Below, one piece after another: positions 1 through 11,623 of a DNA stretch of 64,000 nucleotides; position 1 is the stretch's first letter; each line of letters begins with the position of its first letter. The translations under genes and the position numbers were made by a program. The DNA is from HK1 sp965202735 (lineage in GTDB: Bacteria; Pseudomonadota; Gammaproteobacteria; HK1), in NCBI GenBank assembly GCA_965202735.1, contig OZ241844.1, positions 2,666,001 through 2,730,000 on the forward strand. The letters are read 5' to 3'. The notes under the pieces were generated by a model, which saw nothing but the letters and a program-made list of their open reading frames with translations, did not search any database and was not told the DNA's origin.

Positions 1-723
<723 letters not shown>

Positions 724-744
<21 letters not shown>

Positions 745-863
745 CGAGCGGCTCATCAGACCCTCGAAAGATCCTCGAACCGGGCCTTCGGCGCCGAAAA
801 GCCACCAATCACCGTGCGATGTTCCGGTTGGGCGACCGGTGACCACGACTCTTGAATGGTCCT
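724..863. repeat. 140-bp palindromic repeat, family A copy 1 (MITE/REP-like)
   Basis: The unit starts AGGACCATCCGGAAGTCGTG and ends with the near reverse complement CACGACTCTTGAATGGTCCT, so it has imperfect terminal inverted repeats of about 20 bp. A second copy with the same ends lies at 4245-4373. The left end coincides with the point where the sigma-54 activator loses its C-terminus. It encodes nothing recognisable. It could be a non-autonomous transposable element or a REP-like element. Confidence 0.7.
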
Positions 864-874
864 GGCCGGTCATC

Positions 875-914
875 GAGTGATCTTCCGGTTGGGCAGCCAG
901 TGACCACGACTTTG
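875..914. repeat. Partial third copy of family A right end
   Basis: About 38 bases repeat the right half of the element just upstream (GATCTTCCGGTTGGGCAGCC, then AGTGACCACGACTTT). It looks like a local duplication of the element's right end. The rest of the gap up to 1023 has no gene I can support. Confidence 0.5.
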
Positions 915-1023
915 CCGTGAGAGTACACGCGGGAAGGGTGTCTGCGCATCCAGGCATCGCCGCGTTGCGACCCACGGCCGTTTCATGCGGCAGGATGGCC
1001 ATTCCGGCCTCGACGCCCCCCGC

Positions 1024-2237
1024 TCAGTCGGCTCCGGCGGGGACGGGGACCGGCCGGCGCCTTCCGGGCAGCAGGGCGCCCGCGGTCGCGGCGACGACGG
1101 CGGCGGTGCCGAGCCAGACGTACAGCAGGTCGAAGCCGCCGCGGGAGTCGAAGACCCGGCCGGCGAGGATGACGGTCAGGCCGGCCACGCCGAGCGCCAG
1201 GACGAACTTCGCTCCGTAGGCGAGCGAACGCCAGCGCGTGGGCGTGTACTGCGCCACCAGCATGTTCTCCGCCGCGGTGAAGGAGAGGTTGAAGCTCAGT
1301 ACCAGCAGGGTCGTGACCAGCAGCGAGGCGCCGGTCATCGACACGATCACGAACAGCAGCGGCGCCTGGAGCATCCAGAAGACGACGTAGATGCCGCGGG
1401 CCGAGAACCGGTCGGCGAGCCATCCGCCGAGGATCCCGGCGGCCGACGCGGCTCCGGAGACGATCCCCACGAGCAGCCCGATCTGCGTGTAGCTGGTGTC
1501 CGGGCCGTCACCGAGCCCCATCTCGAACATCTTGGGCATGGTGTTGGTGAGGCCCGCGTACACGAACCCCGAGCAGGCCATGGTGACGGTGAGGATGACG
1601 AACACGCGCAGGGCGTCGCCCGGCTCCCGCGCCGGCGGCGGCACCCGGTCGGTCCTCGCGTCCGCGACCCGGCCGCGCCGCCAGGCGACGAGCAGCGCGA
1701 GCCCCGCCAGCACCGCGACCACTCCCGGAACCACGAAGGCGGTCCGCCACGAGAAGTGGTCGATCATCACCCCGACGAAGACCGGAGCCACCGAGTTGCC
1801 GGCATTGCCGAAGACGCCGTTGATGCCGAGGCTCATGCCCTGCTTGCGGGCCGAGGCGACGATCCAGGCGATCCCGACCGGGTGGTAGATGGCGGCGAAG
1901 AGGCCGATCAGGGTCAGCCCCCAGAAGATCGTCGCGGGTCCGGTCGCGAGCCCGGTGACGATGGCCCCGGCCCCGATCCCGAGGAAGAAGATCACCATCA
2001 TGCCCACCTGGCTCCAGCGGTCGCCGAGCCAGCCGGCGGGCAGGGCCGCCACCCCGTAGAGCACGAGCCCGAGGCTGGAGAGGCTCAGCAGCTCGCCGTA
2101 GGGGAGGTCGAAGACCTGCGGCAGATGCAGGACGGCGGTCGCGTAGAGCACGGTGAACATGTGCGTGCAGGCGTGCCCGAAGTTCGAGAACGCGATCGCG
2201 GTGCGGTCCCGGGCTCGCCGATGCGGGGAGGCGGGGG

Positions 2238-2241
<4 letters not shown>
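1024..2241 (-). CDS. MFS transporter
   Basis: A 405-residue inner-membrane major facilitator protein with about twelve hydrophobic segments. The signature loop between helices 2 and 3 is visible (PAGWLGDRWSQ), with a related GGWLADRFSARG in the second half. Start chosen at the ATG overlapping the stop of the upstream gene as ATGA, which indicates translational coupling. It follows the xanthine-dehydrogenase-type small subunit and 5-hydroxyisourate hydrolase in one transcription unit, so a purine, ureide or related organic acid is a reasonable substrate guess. The sequence itself does not show the substrate. Confidence 0.85.
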
Positions 2242-3785
<1,544 letters not shown>

Positions 3786-3788
3786 GGC

Positions 3789-4139
3789 TCAGCTTCCCCG
3801 GTAGGTCGAGTACCCGTAGGCGGAGAGCAGCAACGGGACGTGGTAGTGCCGGTCCGGGTCGGCGATGCCGAAACGGATGGGAATCTCGTCGAGGAAGAGC
3901 GGGTCCGCGGCGACGCCGTGGCGGGCGCGGAGGTATGCGCCGGCGCGAAAGCGCAGCTCGTAGCGTCCGGCGACGAGCGCGTCGCCTTCGAGGAGCGGCG
4001 CGTCCACCCGCCCGTCGGCGTTGGTGGTCGCCGTCCCGAGCCGGCGCGCGTACTCGCCGGCCGTCCAGAGCTCGATGTCGAGCCCCGCCGCCGGCGCGCC
4101 CGCCATCGTGTCCAGGACATGGGTGGTCAGTCGGCCCAT
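3789..4139 (-). CDS. uraH: 5-hydroxyisourate hydrolase (transthyretin-like)
   Basis: A 116-residue protein, the usual length for this family. It starts with the typical LTTHVLDT and ends with the signature C-terminal tetrapeptide YRGS; HYHVPLLLS is also conserved. The enzyme hydrolyses 5-hydroxyisourate, the unstable product of urate oxidation, to OHCU. It is first in a tight unit with the xanthine-dehydrogenase-type small subunit and the MFS transporter, which supports a purine-degradation role. No urate oxidase or OHCU decarboxylase is seen in the window. Confidence 0.93.
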   Translation of the reverse strand: MGRLTTHVLDTMAGAPAAGLDIELWTAGEYARRLGTATTNADGRVDAPLLEGDALVAGRYELRFRAGAYLRARHGVAADPLFLDEIPIRFGIADPDRHYHVPLLLSAYGYSTYRGS

Positions 4140-4244
4140 CTCCGCCGGCTCCCGTCTCCGGTCCGCGCCGCTTTCCGCGCTCCGAGGACCGTATCCGGAC
4201 GATTATTCCAGCCGGTCGCGGGAGATACAAAGCGGGGGGGTGTC

Positions 4245-4373
4245 AGGACTCTCCAGAAGTCGTGACGAACGGTTCATCAGGTCCTCGTTCCGGGCCTTCG
4301 ATGCCGGAAGACCGCCCGCCACAGTGCGAGATTCCGGTCTGGCGACCGGTGGCCGCGACTTCTGAATGGTCCT
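4245..4373. repeat. 129-bp palindromic repeat, family A copy 2
   Basis: Same orientation and ends as the copy at 724-863: it starts AGGACTCTCCAGAAGTCGTG and ends GACTTCTGAATGGTCCT. The inner part (CGGGCCTTCG, GGCGACCGGTG) is also shared. The two copies have diverged by substitutions and small indels, so they are not recent duplicates. Confidence 0.65.
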
Positions 4374-4387
4374 GGACCCGGCGCCCC

Positions 4388-4451
4388 GAGGGTCGAAATC
4401 GCGCTGGAATCCCACCACGGTACGGCCTCTCCGGGCGCTGGCGGGAATTGC
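4388..4451 (+). repeat. Dispersed palindromic repeat, family B copy 1
   Basis: About 62 bp with the core GGTCGAAATCGCG, then GGTACGGCCTCTCCGGGCGC, then TGGCGGGAAT. The internal TCCCACCA/TGGCGGGA arms can pair. Related copies lie at 30872-30933, 53742-53802, 55971-56040 (inverted) and, in part, 43661-43688. All are intergenic, which fits a REP-like family. Confidence 0.7.
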
Positions 4452-4610
4452 CGAGGATTTCCGGACCTCGTTCCGGTCCGATCGTCTGGGCCACGGCTCC
4501 GCCTGCCGCCTGGAATCGCCACCCGGAACCGCCGCCCGGAATCGCCACCCGGAATCGCCGCCCGGAATCGCCGCCCGGAACCGAATGGCGGCGCCGCGGG
4601 AGAGATCGAA

Positions 4611-5117
4611 TCAGGTGTCGCGCACCCGGCGAAGCGCGTCGAGGGCGGGACCTTCGATGCGAAACGCCTGCCCGAACCCCTTGACGAAGACTCCCCGGCG
4701 GGGCGTGAGGGCGAACATCCGGAAGTCCGCGAGCGGACGAATGAGGCCGATCACCTCCCCGAACTTGCGCTCGAAGGCGTCCATGGTCTCGCGCCAGCGT
4801 TCGCTGCCGCGCTCCACCTGCTCGGCGCCGCACTCGAATACCAGACGGCGGCGGGTGAAGAGCTGGGGGGACGCGGACTCGTCCTCGACGATGAGGACGC
4901 TCGCGCGGGCGTTGGCGACGAGGTGGCCGGTATGCCGGGAGAGGTCGCTCACGCAGATGTGGAACGCGTTGTCGCCGGTGCGCACGAAGGGCGCATAGCT
5001 GGCCTCCGGCTCGCCGGAGGCGGAGGCGGTCGCCATCTGGAGGGTCCTGAAGCCGCCGAGGAGCGCCGCCGCCTCCTCGGCCGTCTCGCCGCTCAGCTCC
5101 CTGAACCGTTCGGTCAC
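4611..5117 (-). CDS. Pyridoxamine 5'-phosphate oxidase-family protein, HugZ-like
   Basis: A 168-residue split-barrel protein of the HugZ/heme-utilisation branch: the N-terminal strand (TLQMATASASGEPEASYAPF) and the later FMN/heme-barrel region VLIVEDES are typical, and it ends in the C-terminal GFGQAFRIEGP motif. HugZ proteins bind or degrade heme; other members bind flavin. I chose the GTG at 5117 as start because a GGGAGG ribosome-binding site lies 8 bases upstream. An in-frame upstream extension to 5225 is possible but has no family similarity. It is a minus-strand gene between repeats and a thioesterase, with no clear operon partner. Confidence 0.72.
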   Translation of the reverse strand: MTERFRELSGETAEEAAALLGGFRTLQMATASASGEPEASYAPFVRTGDNAFHICVSDLSRHTGHLVANARASVLIVEDESASPQLFTRRRLVFECGAEQVERGSERWRETMDAFERKFGEVIGLIRPLADFRMFALTPRRGVFVKGFGQAFRIEGPALDALRRVRDT

Positions 5118-5432
5118 CGCTCGCTCCCTCCCGCGCCCCACGCGCGCTGGTCGCTCGCCGCCGAGGGGGAGGACCCCATCGAGGACGCGTTCGTCGAGAG
5201 CGTGAGGCTCCCGGGACGGGATCATGCCTGCGATCGGTCCGGATTTTCAGCCGCCGGACACTCATGGCCTCGACGGCGCCGAGCCGCCCCGTGGCATGAC
5301 ACGGGGGGTCGTTGGCGCCGTCCCGCCCGCCTCGCGTCCGCCCGCCTCGCGTCCGATTGGATTCATCGGGCTCCGCATCGAGGACGAGCGGGCCCCGGCC
5401 CATCGACCGGCGGAGCCGGCCGATGCCCCGCG
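5118..5432. other. Intergenic, no gene seen
   Basis: No supported gene. It contains a perfect 15-base tandem (CCGCCTCGCGTCCGC repeated at about 5329-5358) and GC-rich sequence with open but unconvincing frames. Confidence 0.4.
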
Positions 5433-5858
5433 TCATCCGCGCATGGCCTTGCGTGCGGCTCGGGCGCGTTTCGGGAGATGCACCGCCAGGCACTCCGGGA
5501 CGGGGATGATCGAACGTCCGGCGAGGTCCATGATGACGCTCGTGCACTGTCCGTCGATGGCGGTGCGCCCGTCGGGCTTGATGACGGCGTGCTCCAGGGT
5601 GAAGCTCCGGGTCCCCATCGAGACCGGGCGGGTCGTGACCTTGAGCCGCTCGCCGGCGAAGCACTCCACGCGGTAGCTGTGGTCGATGTTGACGACGACG
5701 GAGCCGAGCGAGTGCCCGCTCCCGGCGTCGAAGAGACCGCACGCCCGGTACCACTGCGACCTCGCGCGCTCCAGGTAGCGCACCGCCTCGACGTGGTTGA
5801 GGTGCCCGAGCTCGTCGCAGTGGGCCTCCGTGACGGTGATCATGATTGTGCCTGCCAT
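5433..5858 (-). CDS. Acyl-CoA thioesterase, hotdog fold (4-hydroxybenzoyl-CoA thioesterase/YbgC family)
   Basis: A 141-residue single-hotdog protein. The N-terminal DELGHLNHVEAVRYLERAR corresponds to the family's D-x-x-G-H-x-N active-site region, with Asp expected as the catalytic residue. The central NIDHSYRVECFAGERLKV is also characteristic. Such enzymes hydrolyse acyl-CoA thioesters in the cytoplasm; the acyl group cannot be told from sequence. It lies 131 bases downstream of the large hydroxylase subunit on the same strand and may be co-transcribed with it. Confidence 0.82.
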   Translation of the reverse strand: MAGTIMITVTEAHCDELGHLNHVEAVRYLERARSQWYRACGLFDAGSGHSLGSVVVNIDHSYRVECFAGERLKVTTRPVSMGTRSFTLEHAVIKPDGRTAIDGQCTSVIMDLAGRSIIPVPECLAVHLPKRARAARKAMRG

Positions 5859-5989
5859 GGTGCGAAGCTCCCCCCCGATTGCGGTGTCCTGCGGGCGTCA
5901 GGCCGGCGGCTGCCTCATCGCCGCCCGACTCACTGCCGCCCACACGGGTCAAGGTCCCGAGTGCGTGTTGCGGTGTCCCGCGGCGCGCG

Positions 5990-8494
5990 TCAGGCCGGCG
6001 GCGGTTCCTCGCCGGCGAGCCAGGACGCGACCTTCGGCGGCGTCATCGGCAGCGCCACGTCGTCGATGCCGAGCGCGTCGGCCACCGCGTTCGCGAGGCA
6101 CACCGGGGTGCTCATGGCATTGCCTTCGCCGACCCCCTTCGCCCCGAGCGGGGTGAACGGCGAGGGGGTCTCCATGTGGAGGATGGTCGGATCGGGCACC
6201 TCGCACGCGGTGGGGACAAGATAGTCGGCGAACGTGCCGGAGAGGAAGCTCCCGTCGTCCGCGTAGGCGAGCTCCTCGTGGAGCGCCGCGCCGACGCCGT
6301 GCGCGAACCCGCCCCGGATCTGGCCGTCGACAAGCGCGGGGTGCAGCCGCCTCCCGGCGTCGTGCATGGTGACGTACTCGTCGACCCGCACCCGGCCGGT
6401 GTCGTCGACCTCCACCGCGCACATGTCGAAGATGAAGCCGTAGGCGCCGGAGCTGTTCACCCGGTCCCCGGCGTCCGGGGGCTCGAGCCCGGGCATCGAC
6501 CAGAAGATCGTCTCGCGCAGGCCCGGCTCGACATGCTCGGGGAGCGAGCCCGGCGACCAGTGGGCGATGCCGGCGGCGCGCCGCAGCGGGACCGCGCTCC
6601 CGGGGTCGTCGGACGCGAAGATGCGGCCGCCGGCGAATTCGAGCGCCTCGGGCGGGACGTCGAGGTGGGCGCCCGCGATGCGGGCGAGACGGTCGCGGAG
6701 CTTCACCGCCGCGAGGTGGGCGGCGCCCGCGACCGCGCCGGAGAAGCGGCTGGAGTAGTTCCCGGCCGCGATGGACCAGGGGTCCTTCCCGGTGTCGAGC
6801 TCCATGTTCACGGTGACGTCGCCGGGCCCGACCCCCAGCACGTCGGCGACGACCCGGGCGAGCACGGTGCGGTGGCCCTGGCCCTGCGGGACGGAGTCGG
6901 CCCGCACGGTGACCGAGCCGATGGGGTCGATGGCGACGGTGGCGCAGGCGGCGGCGCCGTCCTTCGGTCCGGCCCGCTCCCGCTCCTCCGGGGTGAGCGC
7001 GGTGGTGATGTAGCCCATGTTGGAGATGCTCGGCTCGACCACCGCCGCGAACCCGAGCCCGAAGCGGCGCCCCCCGGCGCGCGCGGCGGCGCGGCGGGCG
7101 CGGAGCCGGGCGAGGCGGCCGTCGCCGGTGGCGATGTCGAGGGCGGCGGCGTAGTCGCCGGAGTCGAGGAGCGAGCCGGACGCGGCGCGGTACGGGAACG
7201 CCTCCTTCGGGACGAGGTTCCGGCGGATGACGTCGAGCGGGTCGAGTCCGAGGGTCGTCGCGATGCGGTGCATGAGGCGCTCGAGGGCGAAGTACGCCTG
7301 CGGGCCGCCGAAGCCGCGATTCAGTCCGGTCGGTGTCTTGCTGGTGAGGACGACGCGGTTGCGGATTGCGAGATTGGGGATGCGGTACGGGCCGGTCATG
7401 TGGCCGTGGGTTCGATAGAGCGAGGCGGGCTCGGGAGCGCGCAGGTACGCGCCGCAGTCGTCGAGCTGGTCCCAGCGCAGGGCGGTGACGGTGCCGTCAC
7501 CGGCTACGGCGGCTTCGAGGGTGGTGACCCGGTTCGTGGCCGAGGTCGCGGCCACGAGGTGCTCGATCCGGTCCTCCACCCACTTGACCGGGCGCCCCGC
7601 CTTCCGCGAGGCGAGGCACATCGCGACGATGCAGGGGAAGATGGCCTGCTTGACGCCGAAGCTGCCGCCGGAGTCCCGCGGGCTGCGCAGGCGAAGGCGC
7701 GCGCCGGGGACGCCCAGGGCGCGGGCCATCACCGGGTGGAGGGAGTACGGGCCCTGGAAGTTGGAGAGGACGTCGTAGCCTTCCTCCCCGAGATACTCGG
7801 CGACGACGACGAAGCCCTCGATGGGGGTGCACGCGTTGCGGGGATAGCGGACGGAGATTCCGATGCGGTGGCCGGCGTCGGCGAAGGCGGTGTCGGGGTC
7901 GCCGTAGCGGAAGCGGCGGTCGCTTGCGACGTTCGCGCCGGCCTCGGGGTGGAGCAGGGGAGCGCCGGGGGCGGCGGCCGCGACCGGGTCCATGACGGGG
8001 TCGAGCTCGCGGTACTCGACCTCGATTCGCTCGAGCGCGTCCTCGGCCGCGTAGCGGTCGCGCGCCACCACCACCGCGACCGGCTCGCCGACGTATCGCA
8101 CGCGATCGGTCGCGAGCGCATGGTGCCGGATGGGCTGCTTCACGCCGGCGATGAACGGCCTCGACCACGCGGCGACGTCCTCGCCGGTCAGAACCGCGAC
8201 GACTTCCGGCTTCGAGAACGCCCCCGCCGTATCGATGCCGACGATGTCCGCGTGCGCATGGGGAGATCGCAGCACCGCCGCGTGGGCGGCGCCCGGGGCA
8301 TCCCCCAGGTCGTCGGCGAAGCGCCCGCGCCCGGCGAGCAGGGCTCCATCCTCGACGCGTCGCGCCGTCCGTCCGGCGACACCGGGCGGGCGATTCGAGG
8401 AGCTCGACGCAGGAGACACGGGATCGGCGGACACGAGATTGGCGGACACGAGATCGACGTCGGGTTTCAGGAGTGTTTCAGGAGAGTGTCGCAC
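5990..8494 (-). CDS. Molybdenum hydroxylase large subunit (xanthine dehydrogenase/aldehyde oxidase family)
   Basis: An 834-residue catalytic subunit that binds the molybdopterin cofactor. The N-terminal hammerhead domain (GRGRFADDL) is followed by the two molybdopterin-binding domains. RGFGGPQ is the cofactor loop seen in xanthine dehydrogenases. GAKGVGEGN near the C-terminus contains the glutamate that acts as general base in this family. It probably pairs with the Fe-S/FAD subunit at 2238-3785, though two unrelated genes and hiuH lie between, which is unusual. The first ~30 residues are low-complexity (LVSANLVSAD), made by a 14-base tandem duplication, and the true start may lie further in. 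Substrate inferred from context as a purine; uncertain. Confidence 0.85.
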   Translation of the reverse strand: MRHSPETLLKPDVDLVSANLVSADPVSPASSSSNRPPGVAGRTARRVEDGALLAGRGRFADDLGDAPGAAHAAVLRSPHAHADIVGIDTAGAFSKPEVVAVLTGEDVAAWSRPFIAGVKQPIRHHALATDRVRYVGEPVAVVVARDRYAAEDALERIEVEYRELDPVMDPVAAAAPGAPLLHPEAGANVASDRRFRYGDPDTAFADAGHRIGISVRYPRNACTPIEGFVVVAEYLGEEGYDVLSNFQGPYSLHPVMARALGVPGARLRLRSPRDSGGSFGVKQAIFPCIVAMCLASRKAGRPVKWVEDRIEHLVAATSATNRVTTLEAAVAGDGTVTALRWDQLDDCGAYLRAPEPASLYRTHGHMTGPYRIPNLAIRNRVVLTSKTPTGLNRGFGGPQAYFALERLMHRIATTLGLDPLDVIRRNLVPKEAFPYRAASGSLLDSGDYAAALDIATGDGRLARLRARRAAARAGGRRFGLGFAAVVEPSISNMGYITTALTPEERERAGPKDGAAACATVAIDPIGSVTVRADSVPQGQGHRTVLARVVADVLGVGPGDVTVNMELDTGKDPWSIAAGNYSSRFSGAVAGAAHLAAVKLRDRLARIAGAHLDVPPEALEFAGGRIFASDDPGSAVPLRRAAGIAHWSPGSLPEHVEPGLRETIFWSMPGLEPPDAGDRVNSSGAYGFIFDMCAVEVDDTGRVRVDEYVTMHDAGRRLHPALVDGQIRGGFAHGVGAALHEELAYADDGSFLSGTFADYLVPTACEVPDPTILHMETPSPFTPLGAKGVGEGNAMSTPVCLANAVADALGIDDVALPMTPPKVASWLAGEEPPPA

Positions 8495-8619
8495 AGAGCG
8501 ACCCCGAAGCCCGGTCCGGGAGCGCTTGACCTCCCGCCGGCCCCTCGTCGAGACTCCGGCACCGCGCCGGGGGTTGCATCCTCGATCCGCCGCGCATCCA
8601 CCAGACCAGGAGCAGCCCC

Positions 8620-9219
8620 TTGCCCCACCGTATCTCCCGGCGGATCACCTCCGCCATCGCAGCCCTCGCCCTGGGAAGCATCTCCGCCACCTCGTCCTGC
8701 GCCCAGGCGGAAGAATCCGCTCCCCCGCGGGTGACCTTCGAGACCAGCCACGGCTCGTTCGTCCTGGAACTCGACCGGAGCGCCGCCCCCGAAACGGTCG
8801 AGAACTTCCTCGCTTACGTCCGTGACGGGTTCTACGAAGGCACCATCTTCCACCGGGTGATCGCCGGCTTCATGATCCAGGGCGGAGGGTTCACTCCCGA
8901 GCTCAGGCAGTTGCAGACCCGCGCGCCCATCCGCAACGAAGCGGACCGGGGCGGCAGGAACGACCGCGGGACGATCGCCATGGCCCGCACCTCCGACCCG
9001 CACTCCGCCACCGCCCAGTTCTTCATCAACCTCGTCGACAACGACTTCCTGAACCACCGCGACCAGACCACCCAGGGCTGGGGCTATACGGCCTTCGGGC
9101 GTGTCGTCGAGGGCATGGACACGGTCGACCGCATCGCCGCCGCGCAGACCGGCTCCCGCGGAATGTTCCGGGACGTGCCCCAGGACACGGTGCTCATCCG
9201 GAAGGCCCGAACCCATTAG
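8620..9219 (+). CDS. Peptidyl-prolyl cis-trans isomerase, cyclophilin type, exported
   Basis: A 199-residue cyclophilin. The core motifs are FHRVIAGFMIQGG, the substrate-binding and catalytic segment with the essential Arg, and SATAQFFINLVDN. The first ~30 residues form a signal peptide (two arginines, then a hydrophobic run ending TSSCAQA), so the enzyme likely folds proteins in the periplasm; the Cys might also be lipidated. The frame opens with TTG at 8620 and no in-frame ATG lies before the signal peptide. It stands alone, divergent from the hydroxylase and upstream of the aceK tandem repeat. Confidence 0.9.
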   Translation: MPHRISRRITSAIAALALGSISATSSCAQAEESAPPRVTFETSHGSFVLELDRSAAPETVENFLAYVRDGFYEGTIFHRVIAGFMIQGGGFTPELRQLQTRAPIRNEADRGGRNDRGTIAMARTSDPHSATAQFFINLVDNDFLNHRDQTTQGWGYTAFGRVVEGMDTVDRIAAAQTGSRGMFRDVPQDTVLIRKARTH

Positions 9220-9422
9220 GACAGTGACCGAAACAGGGTTGCCGACCGTACCCGGAGGGCCCCGCTCCTGCGGGATGGCGCGCTCGATACGCGGCAAAGT
9301 CATTCTCGTCGGCGCCCCTGGGACAGTGACCGAAACAGGGTTGCCGACTGTACCCGGAGGGCCCTGCTCCTGCCGGATGGCGCGCTCGATACGCGGCAAG
9401 GTCGTTCTCGCCGGCGCCCCTG
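9219..9422 (+). repeat. Tandem duplication, 2 x 102 bp
   Basis: Two head-to-tail copies (9219-9320 and 9321-9422) differ by only about six bases. Each starts GGACAGTGACCGAAACAGGG. They fill the gap between the cyclophilin stop and aceK, so they duplicate the aceK leader or the cyclophilin terminator region. Confidence 0.9.
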
Positions 9423-9465
9423 GAGCCGCCGGGGACGACGCCGGCCGCGCGCCAGCCCGACCTCC

Positions 9466-11313
9466 ATGAGCCACCGGAGCCCCGACTACGCAGACCGCAT
9501 CGCGGCCGCCCGCTCCACCGAGGAACGCACCGACCTCGCCGCGCGCTGGGTCCTCGCCGAGTTCGACGCCTACTACGTCGAGTCGCGCAACATCCCCAAC
9601 CTCGCCAAGGCCGCGTTCGAGCGGCGCGACCCGGCCGCGTCGCTGGACCTCAGCCTGCGGCGCCTCTCGGTGTACAGCGTCAGCGTCCACACGCTCGCCC
9701 CGCGCCTGCGCGAAGCGTTGCCGTCGGCGGCCGAGGACGAGTCCTTCTGGGAACGGATCGAGGCCCGGTACCTCACTCTGATCGAAGGACGCTACGAATC
9801 CGACCTCGCCTTCGCCTACATCCGCTCCGCGCGGCGCATGATGCACGAAGGGAGGTGGAAGCCGGTGGAGTACGCGTTCCTGCACCATCGCGAGCCGGCG
9901 AGCGAGCGCTCCGCCGCGGTGCGGATCGACTTTCCGGTCGCCCCCGGCGGAGACCTCGCCGCGCTCGTCGACCGCATCCTCGACGTCCCGGGATTCGAGC
10001 GTCCCTGGCGGGACCGGGCCGGCGACGTGCGGCGGGTCGCGGAGCGGCTCCGGTCCCTCTTCGACGACGGCGGGCGCCGGCCCGCCAGGGAGCGGCCCCG
10101 GCCCCTCTCCGGTGACGGCGGGCGCCGGCCCGTCGAGATCCAGATGACCGACGCCGGTTTCTTCCGCAACCGCGGCGCCTACATCGTCGGCCGGATCGTC
10201 TTCGACGATGCGAGCGCGACGCCGCTCATCCTCGCGCTGCTCAACCACGAGGCGGGCATCTACGTGCAGGCGGTGCTCGCCGGCGAGGCGGACGCGCACA
10301 ACCTCTTCAGCTCGACGCTTGCCAACTTCCACGTCACCAGCAGCCACTACCACGAGCTCGCCGCCTTCCTGCACTCCGTCATGCCGACCCGGCGGCTCGG
10401 GCTGCACTACTCGACCATCGGGTTCAACCACGTCGGCAAGGTCGCGGTGATGACCGAGCTGCGCGAGGAGCTGGCGGAGCACCGCGAAGTGTTCACCACC
10501 GCGGTCGGGTTCCGCGGCTCGGTCGCCATCGGGTTCGCGGCGCCGTCGTCGGACTACAACCTGAAGGTGATCCGCGACGTCCCCACCGGGCAGTACAAGT
10601 GGGGCGAGTTCCCCGGCATCCGGGCGGTGCTCGACAAGTACCGGCGGGTGCACGAGATCGACCGCACCGGCTCCATGCTCGACAACATCATCTACTACAA
10701 CCTGGAGCTCGACCCCGCGTGGTTCGAGCCGGAGCTCCTCGCCGAGCTGCTCCGGGACGCGGCCGAGAGCGTCTCGCTGCGCGACGACGCGGTCATCCTG
10801 AAGCACCTCATCGTCCAGCGCCGGGTGCGGCCGCTGCCGGTGTTCCTCCACGACGCCGGTCCGGAGGAGGCGCGCGAGGCCATCGTCAACCTGGGGCACT
10901 GCATCAAGAACAACGCCGCCGCCAACGTCTTCAACAAGGACCTCGACGCGCGCAACTACGGAGTGAGCCGCTTCCACAAGGTCTTCCTGTTCGACTACGA
11001 CGCGCTGGAGCCGCTCACCCGGGTGAAGGTCCGCTCGAACGCGGACCGGTTCGACGGCGAGGACGACGTCCCCGACTGGTTCTACGAGGACGGCGTCATC
11101 TTCCTGCCCGAGGAGATCGAGTCCGGGTTCCGCATCCGCGACCGGGGACTGCGGCGGCTGTTCCGCGACGTGCACGGCGACCTGCTGACCGCCGCCTACT
11201 GGGAAGGCATGCAGGGCGATCTGGAACGGGGCCGGGTGCCGAGCATCCGGCTCTACCCCGAGGAGCGAAAGCTCGACCATCCCGGCTGGCCGAGCGCACC
11301 GGCGGGGGAGTGA
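9466..11313 (+). CDS. aceK: Isocitrate dehydrogenase kinase/phosphatase
   Basis: A 615-residue bifunctional enzyme that phosphorylates and dephosphorylates isocitrate dehydrogenase, diverting isocitrate to the glyoxylate shunt. Recognised from its long co-linear match to the AceK family: FRNRGAYIVGR, the ATP-binding GFRGSVAIGF, SDYNLKVIRD and FDYDALEPLT. It is slightly longer than typical (about 570-600) because of a proline/arginine insertion near residues 200-225, where GDGGRRPV echoes DDGGRRPA, a small in-frame duplication. No isocitrate lyase or malate synthase is nearby in the window. Start chosen at the ATG after the tandem repeat. Confidence 0.95.
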   Translation: MSHRSPDYADRIAAARSTEERTDLAARWVLAEFDAYYVESRNIPNLAKAAFERRDPAASLDLSLRRLSVYSVSVHTLAPRLREALPSAAEDESFWERIEARYLTLIEGRYESDLAFAYIRSARRMMHEGRWKPVEYAFLHHREPASERSAAVRIDFPVAPGGDLAALVDRILDVPGFERPWRDRAGDVRRVAERLRSLFDDGGRRPARERPRPLSGDGGRRPVEIQMTDAGFFRNRGAYIVGRIVFDDASATPLILALLNHEAGIYVQAVLAGEADAHNLFSSTLANFHVTSSHYHELAAFLHSVMPTRRLGLHYSTIGFNHVGKVAVMTELREELAEHREVFTTAVGFRGSVAIGFAAPSSDYNLKVIRDVPTGQYKWGEFPGIRAVLDKYRRVHEIDRTGSMLDNIIYYNLELDPAWFEPELLAELLRDAAESVSLRDDAVILKHLIVQRRVRPLPVFLHDAGPEEAREAIVNLGHCIKNNAAANVFNKDLDARNYGVSRFHKVFLFDYDALEPLTRVKVRSNADRFDGEDDVPDWFYEDGVIFLPEEIESGFRIRDRGLRRLFRDVHGDLLTAAYWEGMQGDLERGRVPSIRLYPEERKLDHPGWPSAPAGE

Positions 11314-11623
11314 GGGGGGCGGGGGAACGGATGACCCGGCGGGAGCGCACGCCAGCGGCCTGCAGCGAGTCGGCAGGGGAGCGAGCCGCGTACTACCGGA
11401 TCTCGCGGGCCGACGACGCCGGGGGCCGGGGCCGAGGCTCGGCCCGTGAACGCGCGCGAGGGGTCTCGGCAAGCGGGCCGACGAGACGCGGCGCGCGGTC
11501 TGGCCCGTGAACGCGCGAGAGGGGTGGCTTGGCGGCACGCCGGCAACCTTGCCGCCGTCCGGGCTCGCGGCCGTGGTGGATATGATCCAGACCATCACAC
11601 CGTGCTCCGAACGCGCACGTCCA
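11314..11623. other. Intergenic with direct repeats
   Basis: No gene is supported. A direct repeat with core GGCCCGTGAACGCGCG occurs at about 11442 and 11502 (each followed by a GAGGGGT-like end), separated by a GC-rich spacer. Only two units are present and the spacing is irregular, so I do not call a CRISPR array. The stretch is the upstream region of the CRISPR-Cas locus and may hold its promoter. Confidence 0.5.

Larger units (their letters stand above)
4140..4610. other. Intergenic repeat cluster
   Basis: No gene is supported here. The stretch carries a family A element (4245-4373), a family B palindrome (4388-4451) and, at about 4510-4585, a short tandem series built on CCCGGAATCGCC with variants, six or so units. 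The mixture of three repeat classes suggests an insertion-tolerant spacer between two minus-strand genes. Confidence 0.6.

Noticed and set aside
11440..11530. CRISPR array upstream of the cas locus
   Set aside because: Only two repeats, about 60 bases apart, with no third unit at a regular distance.
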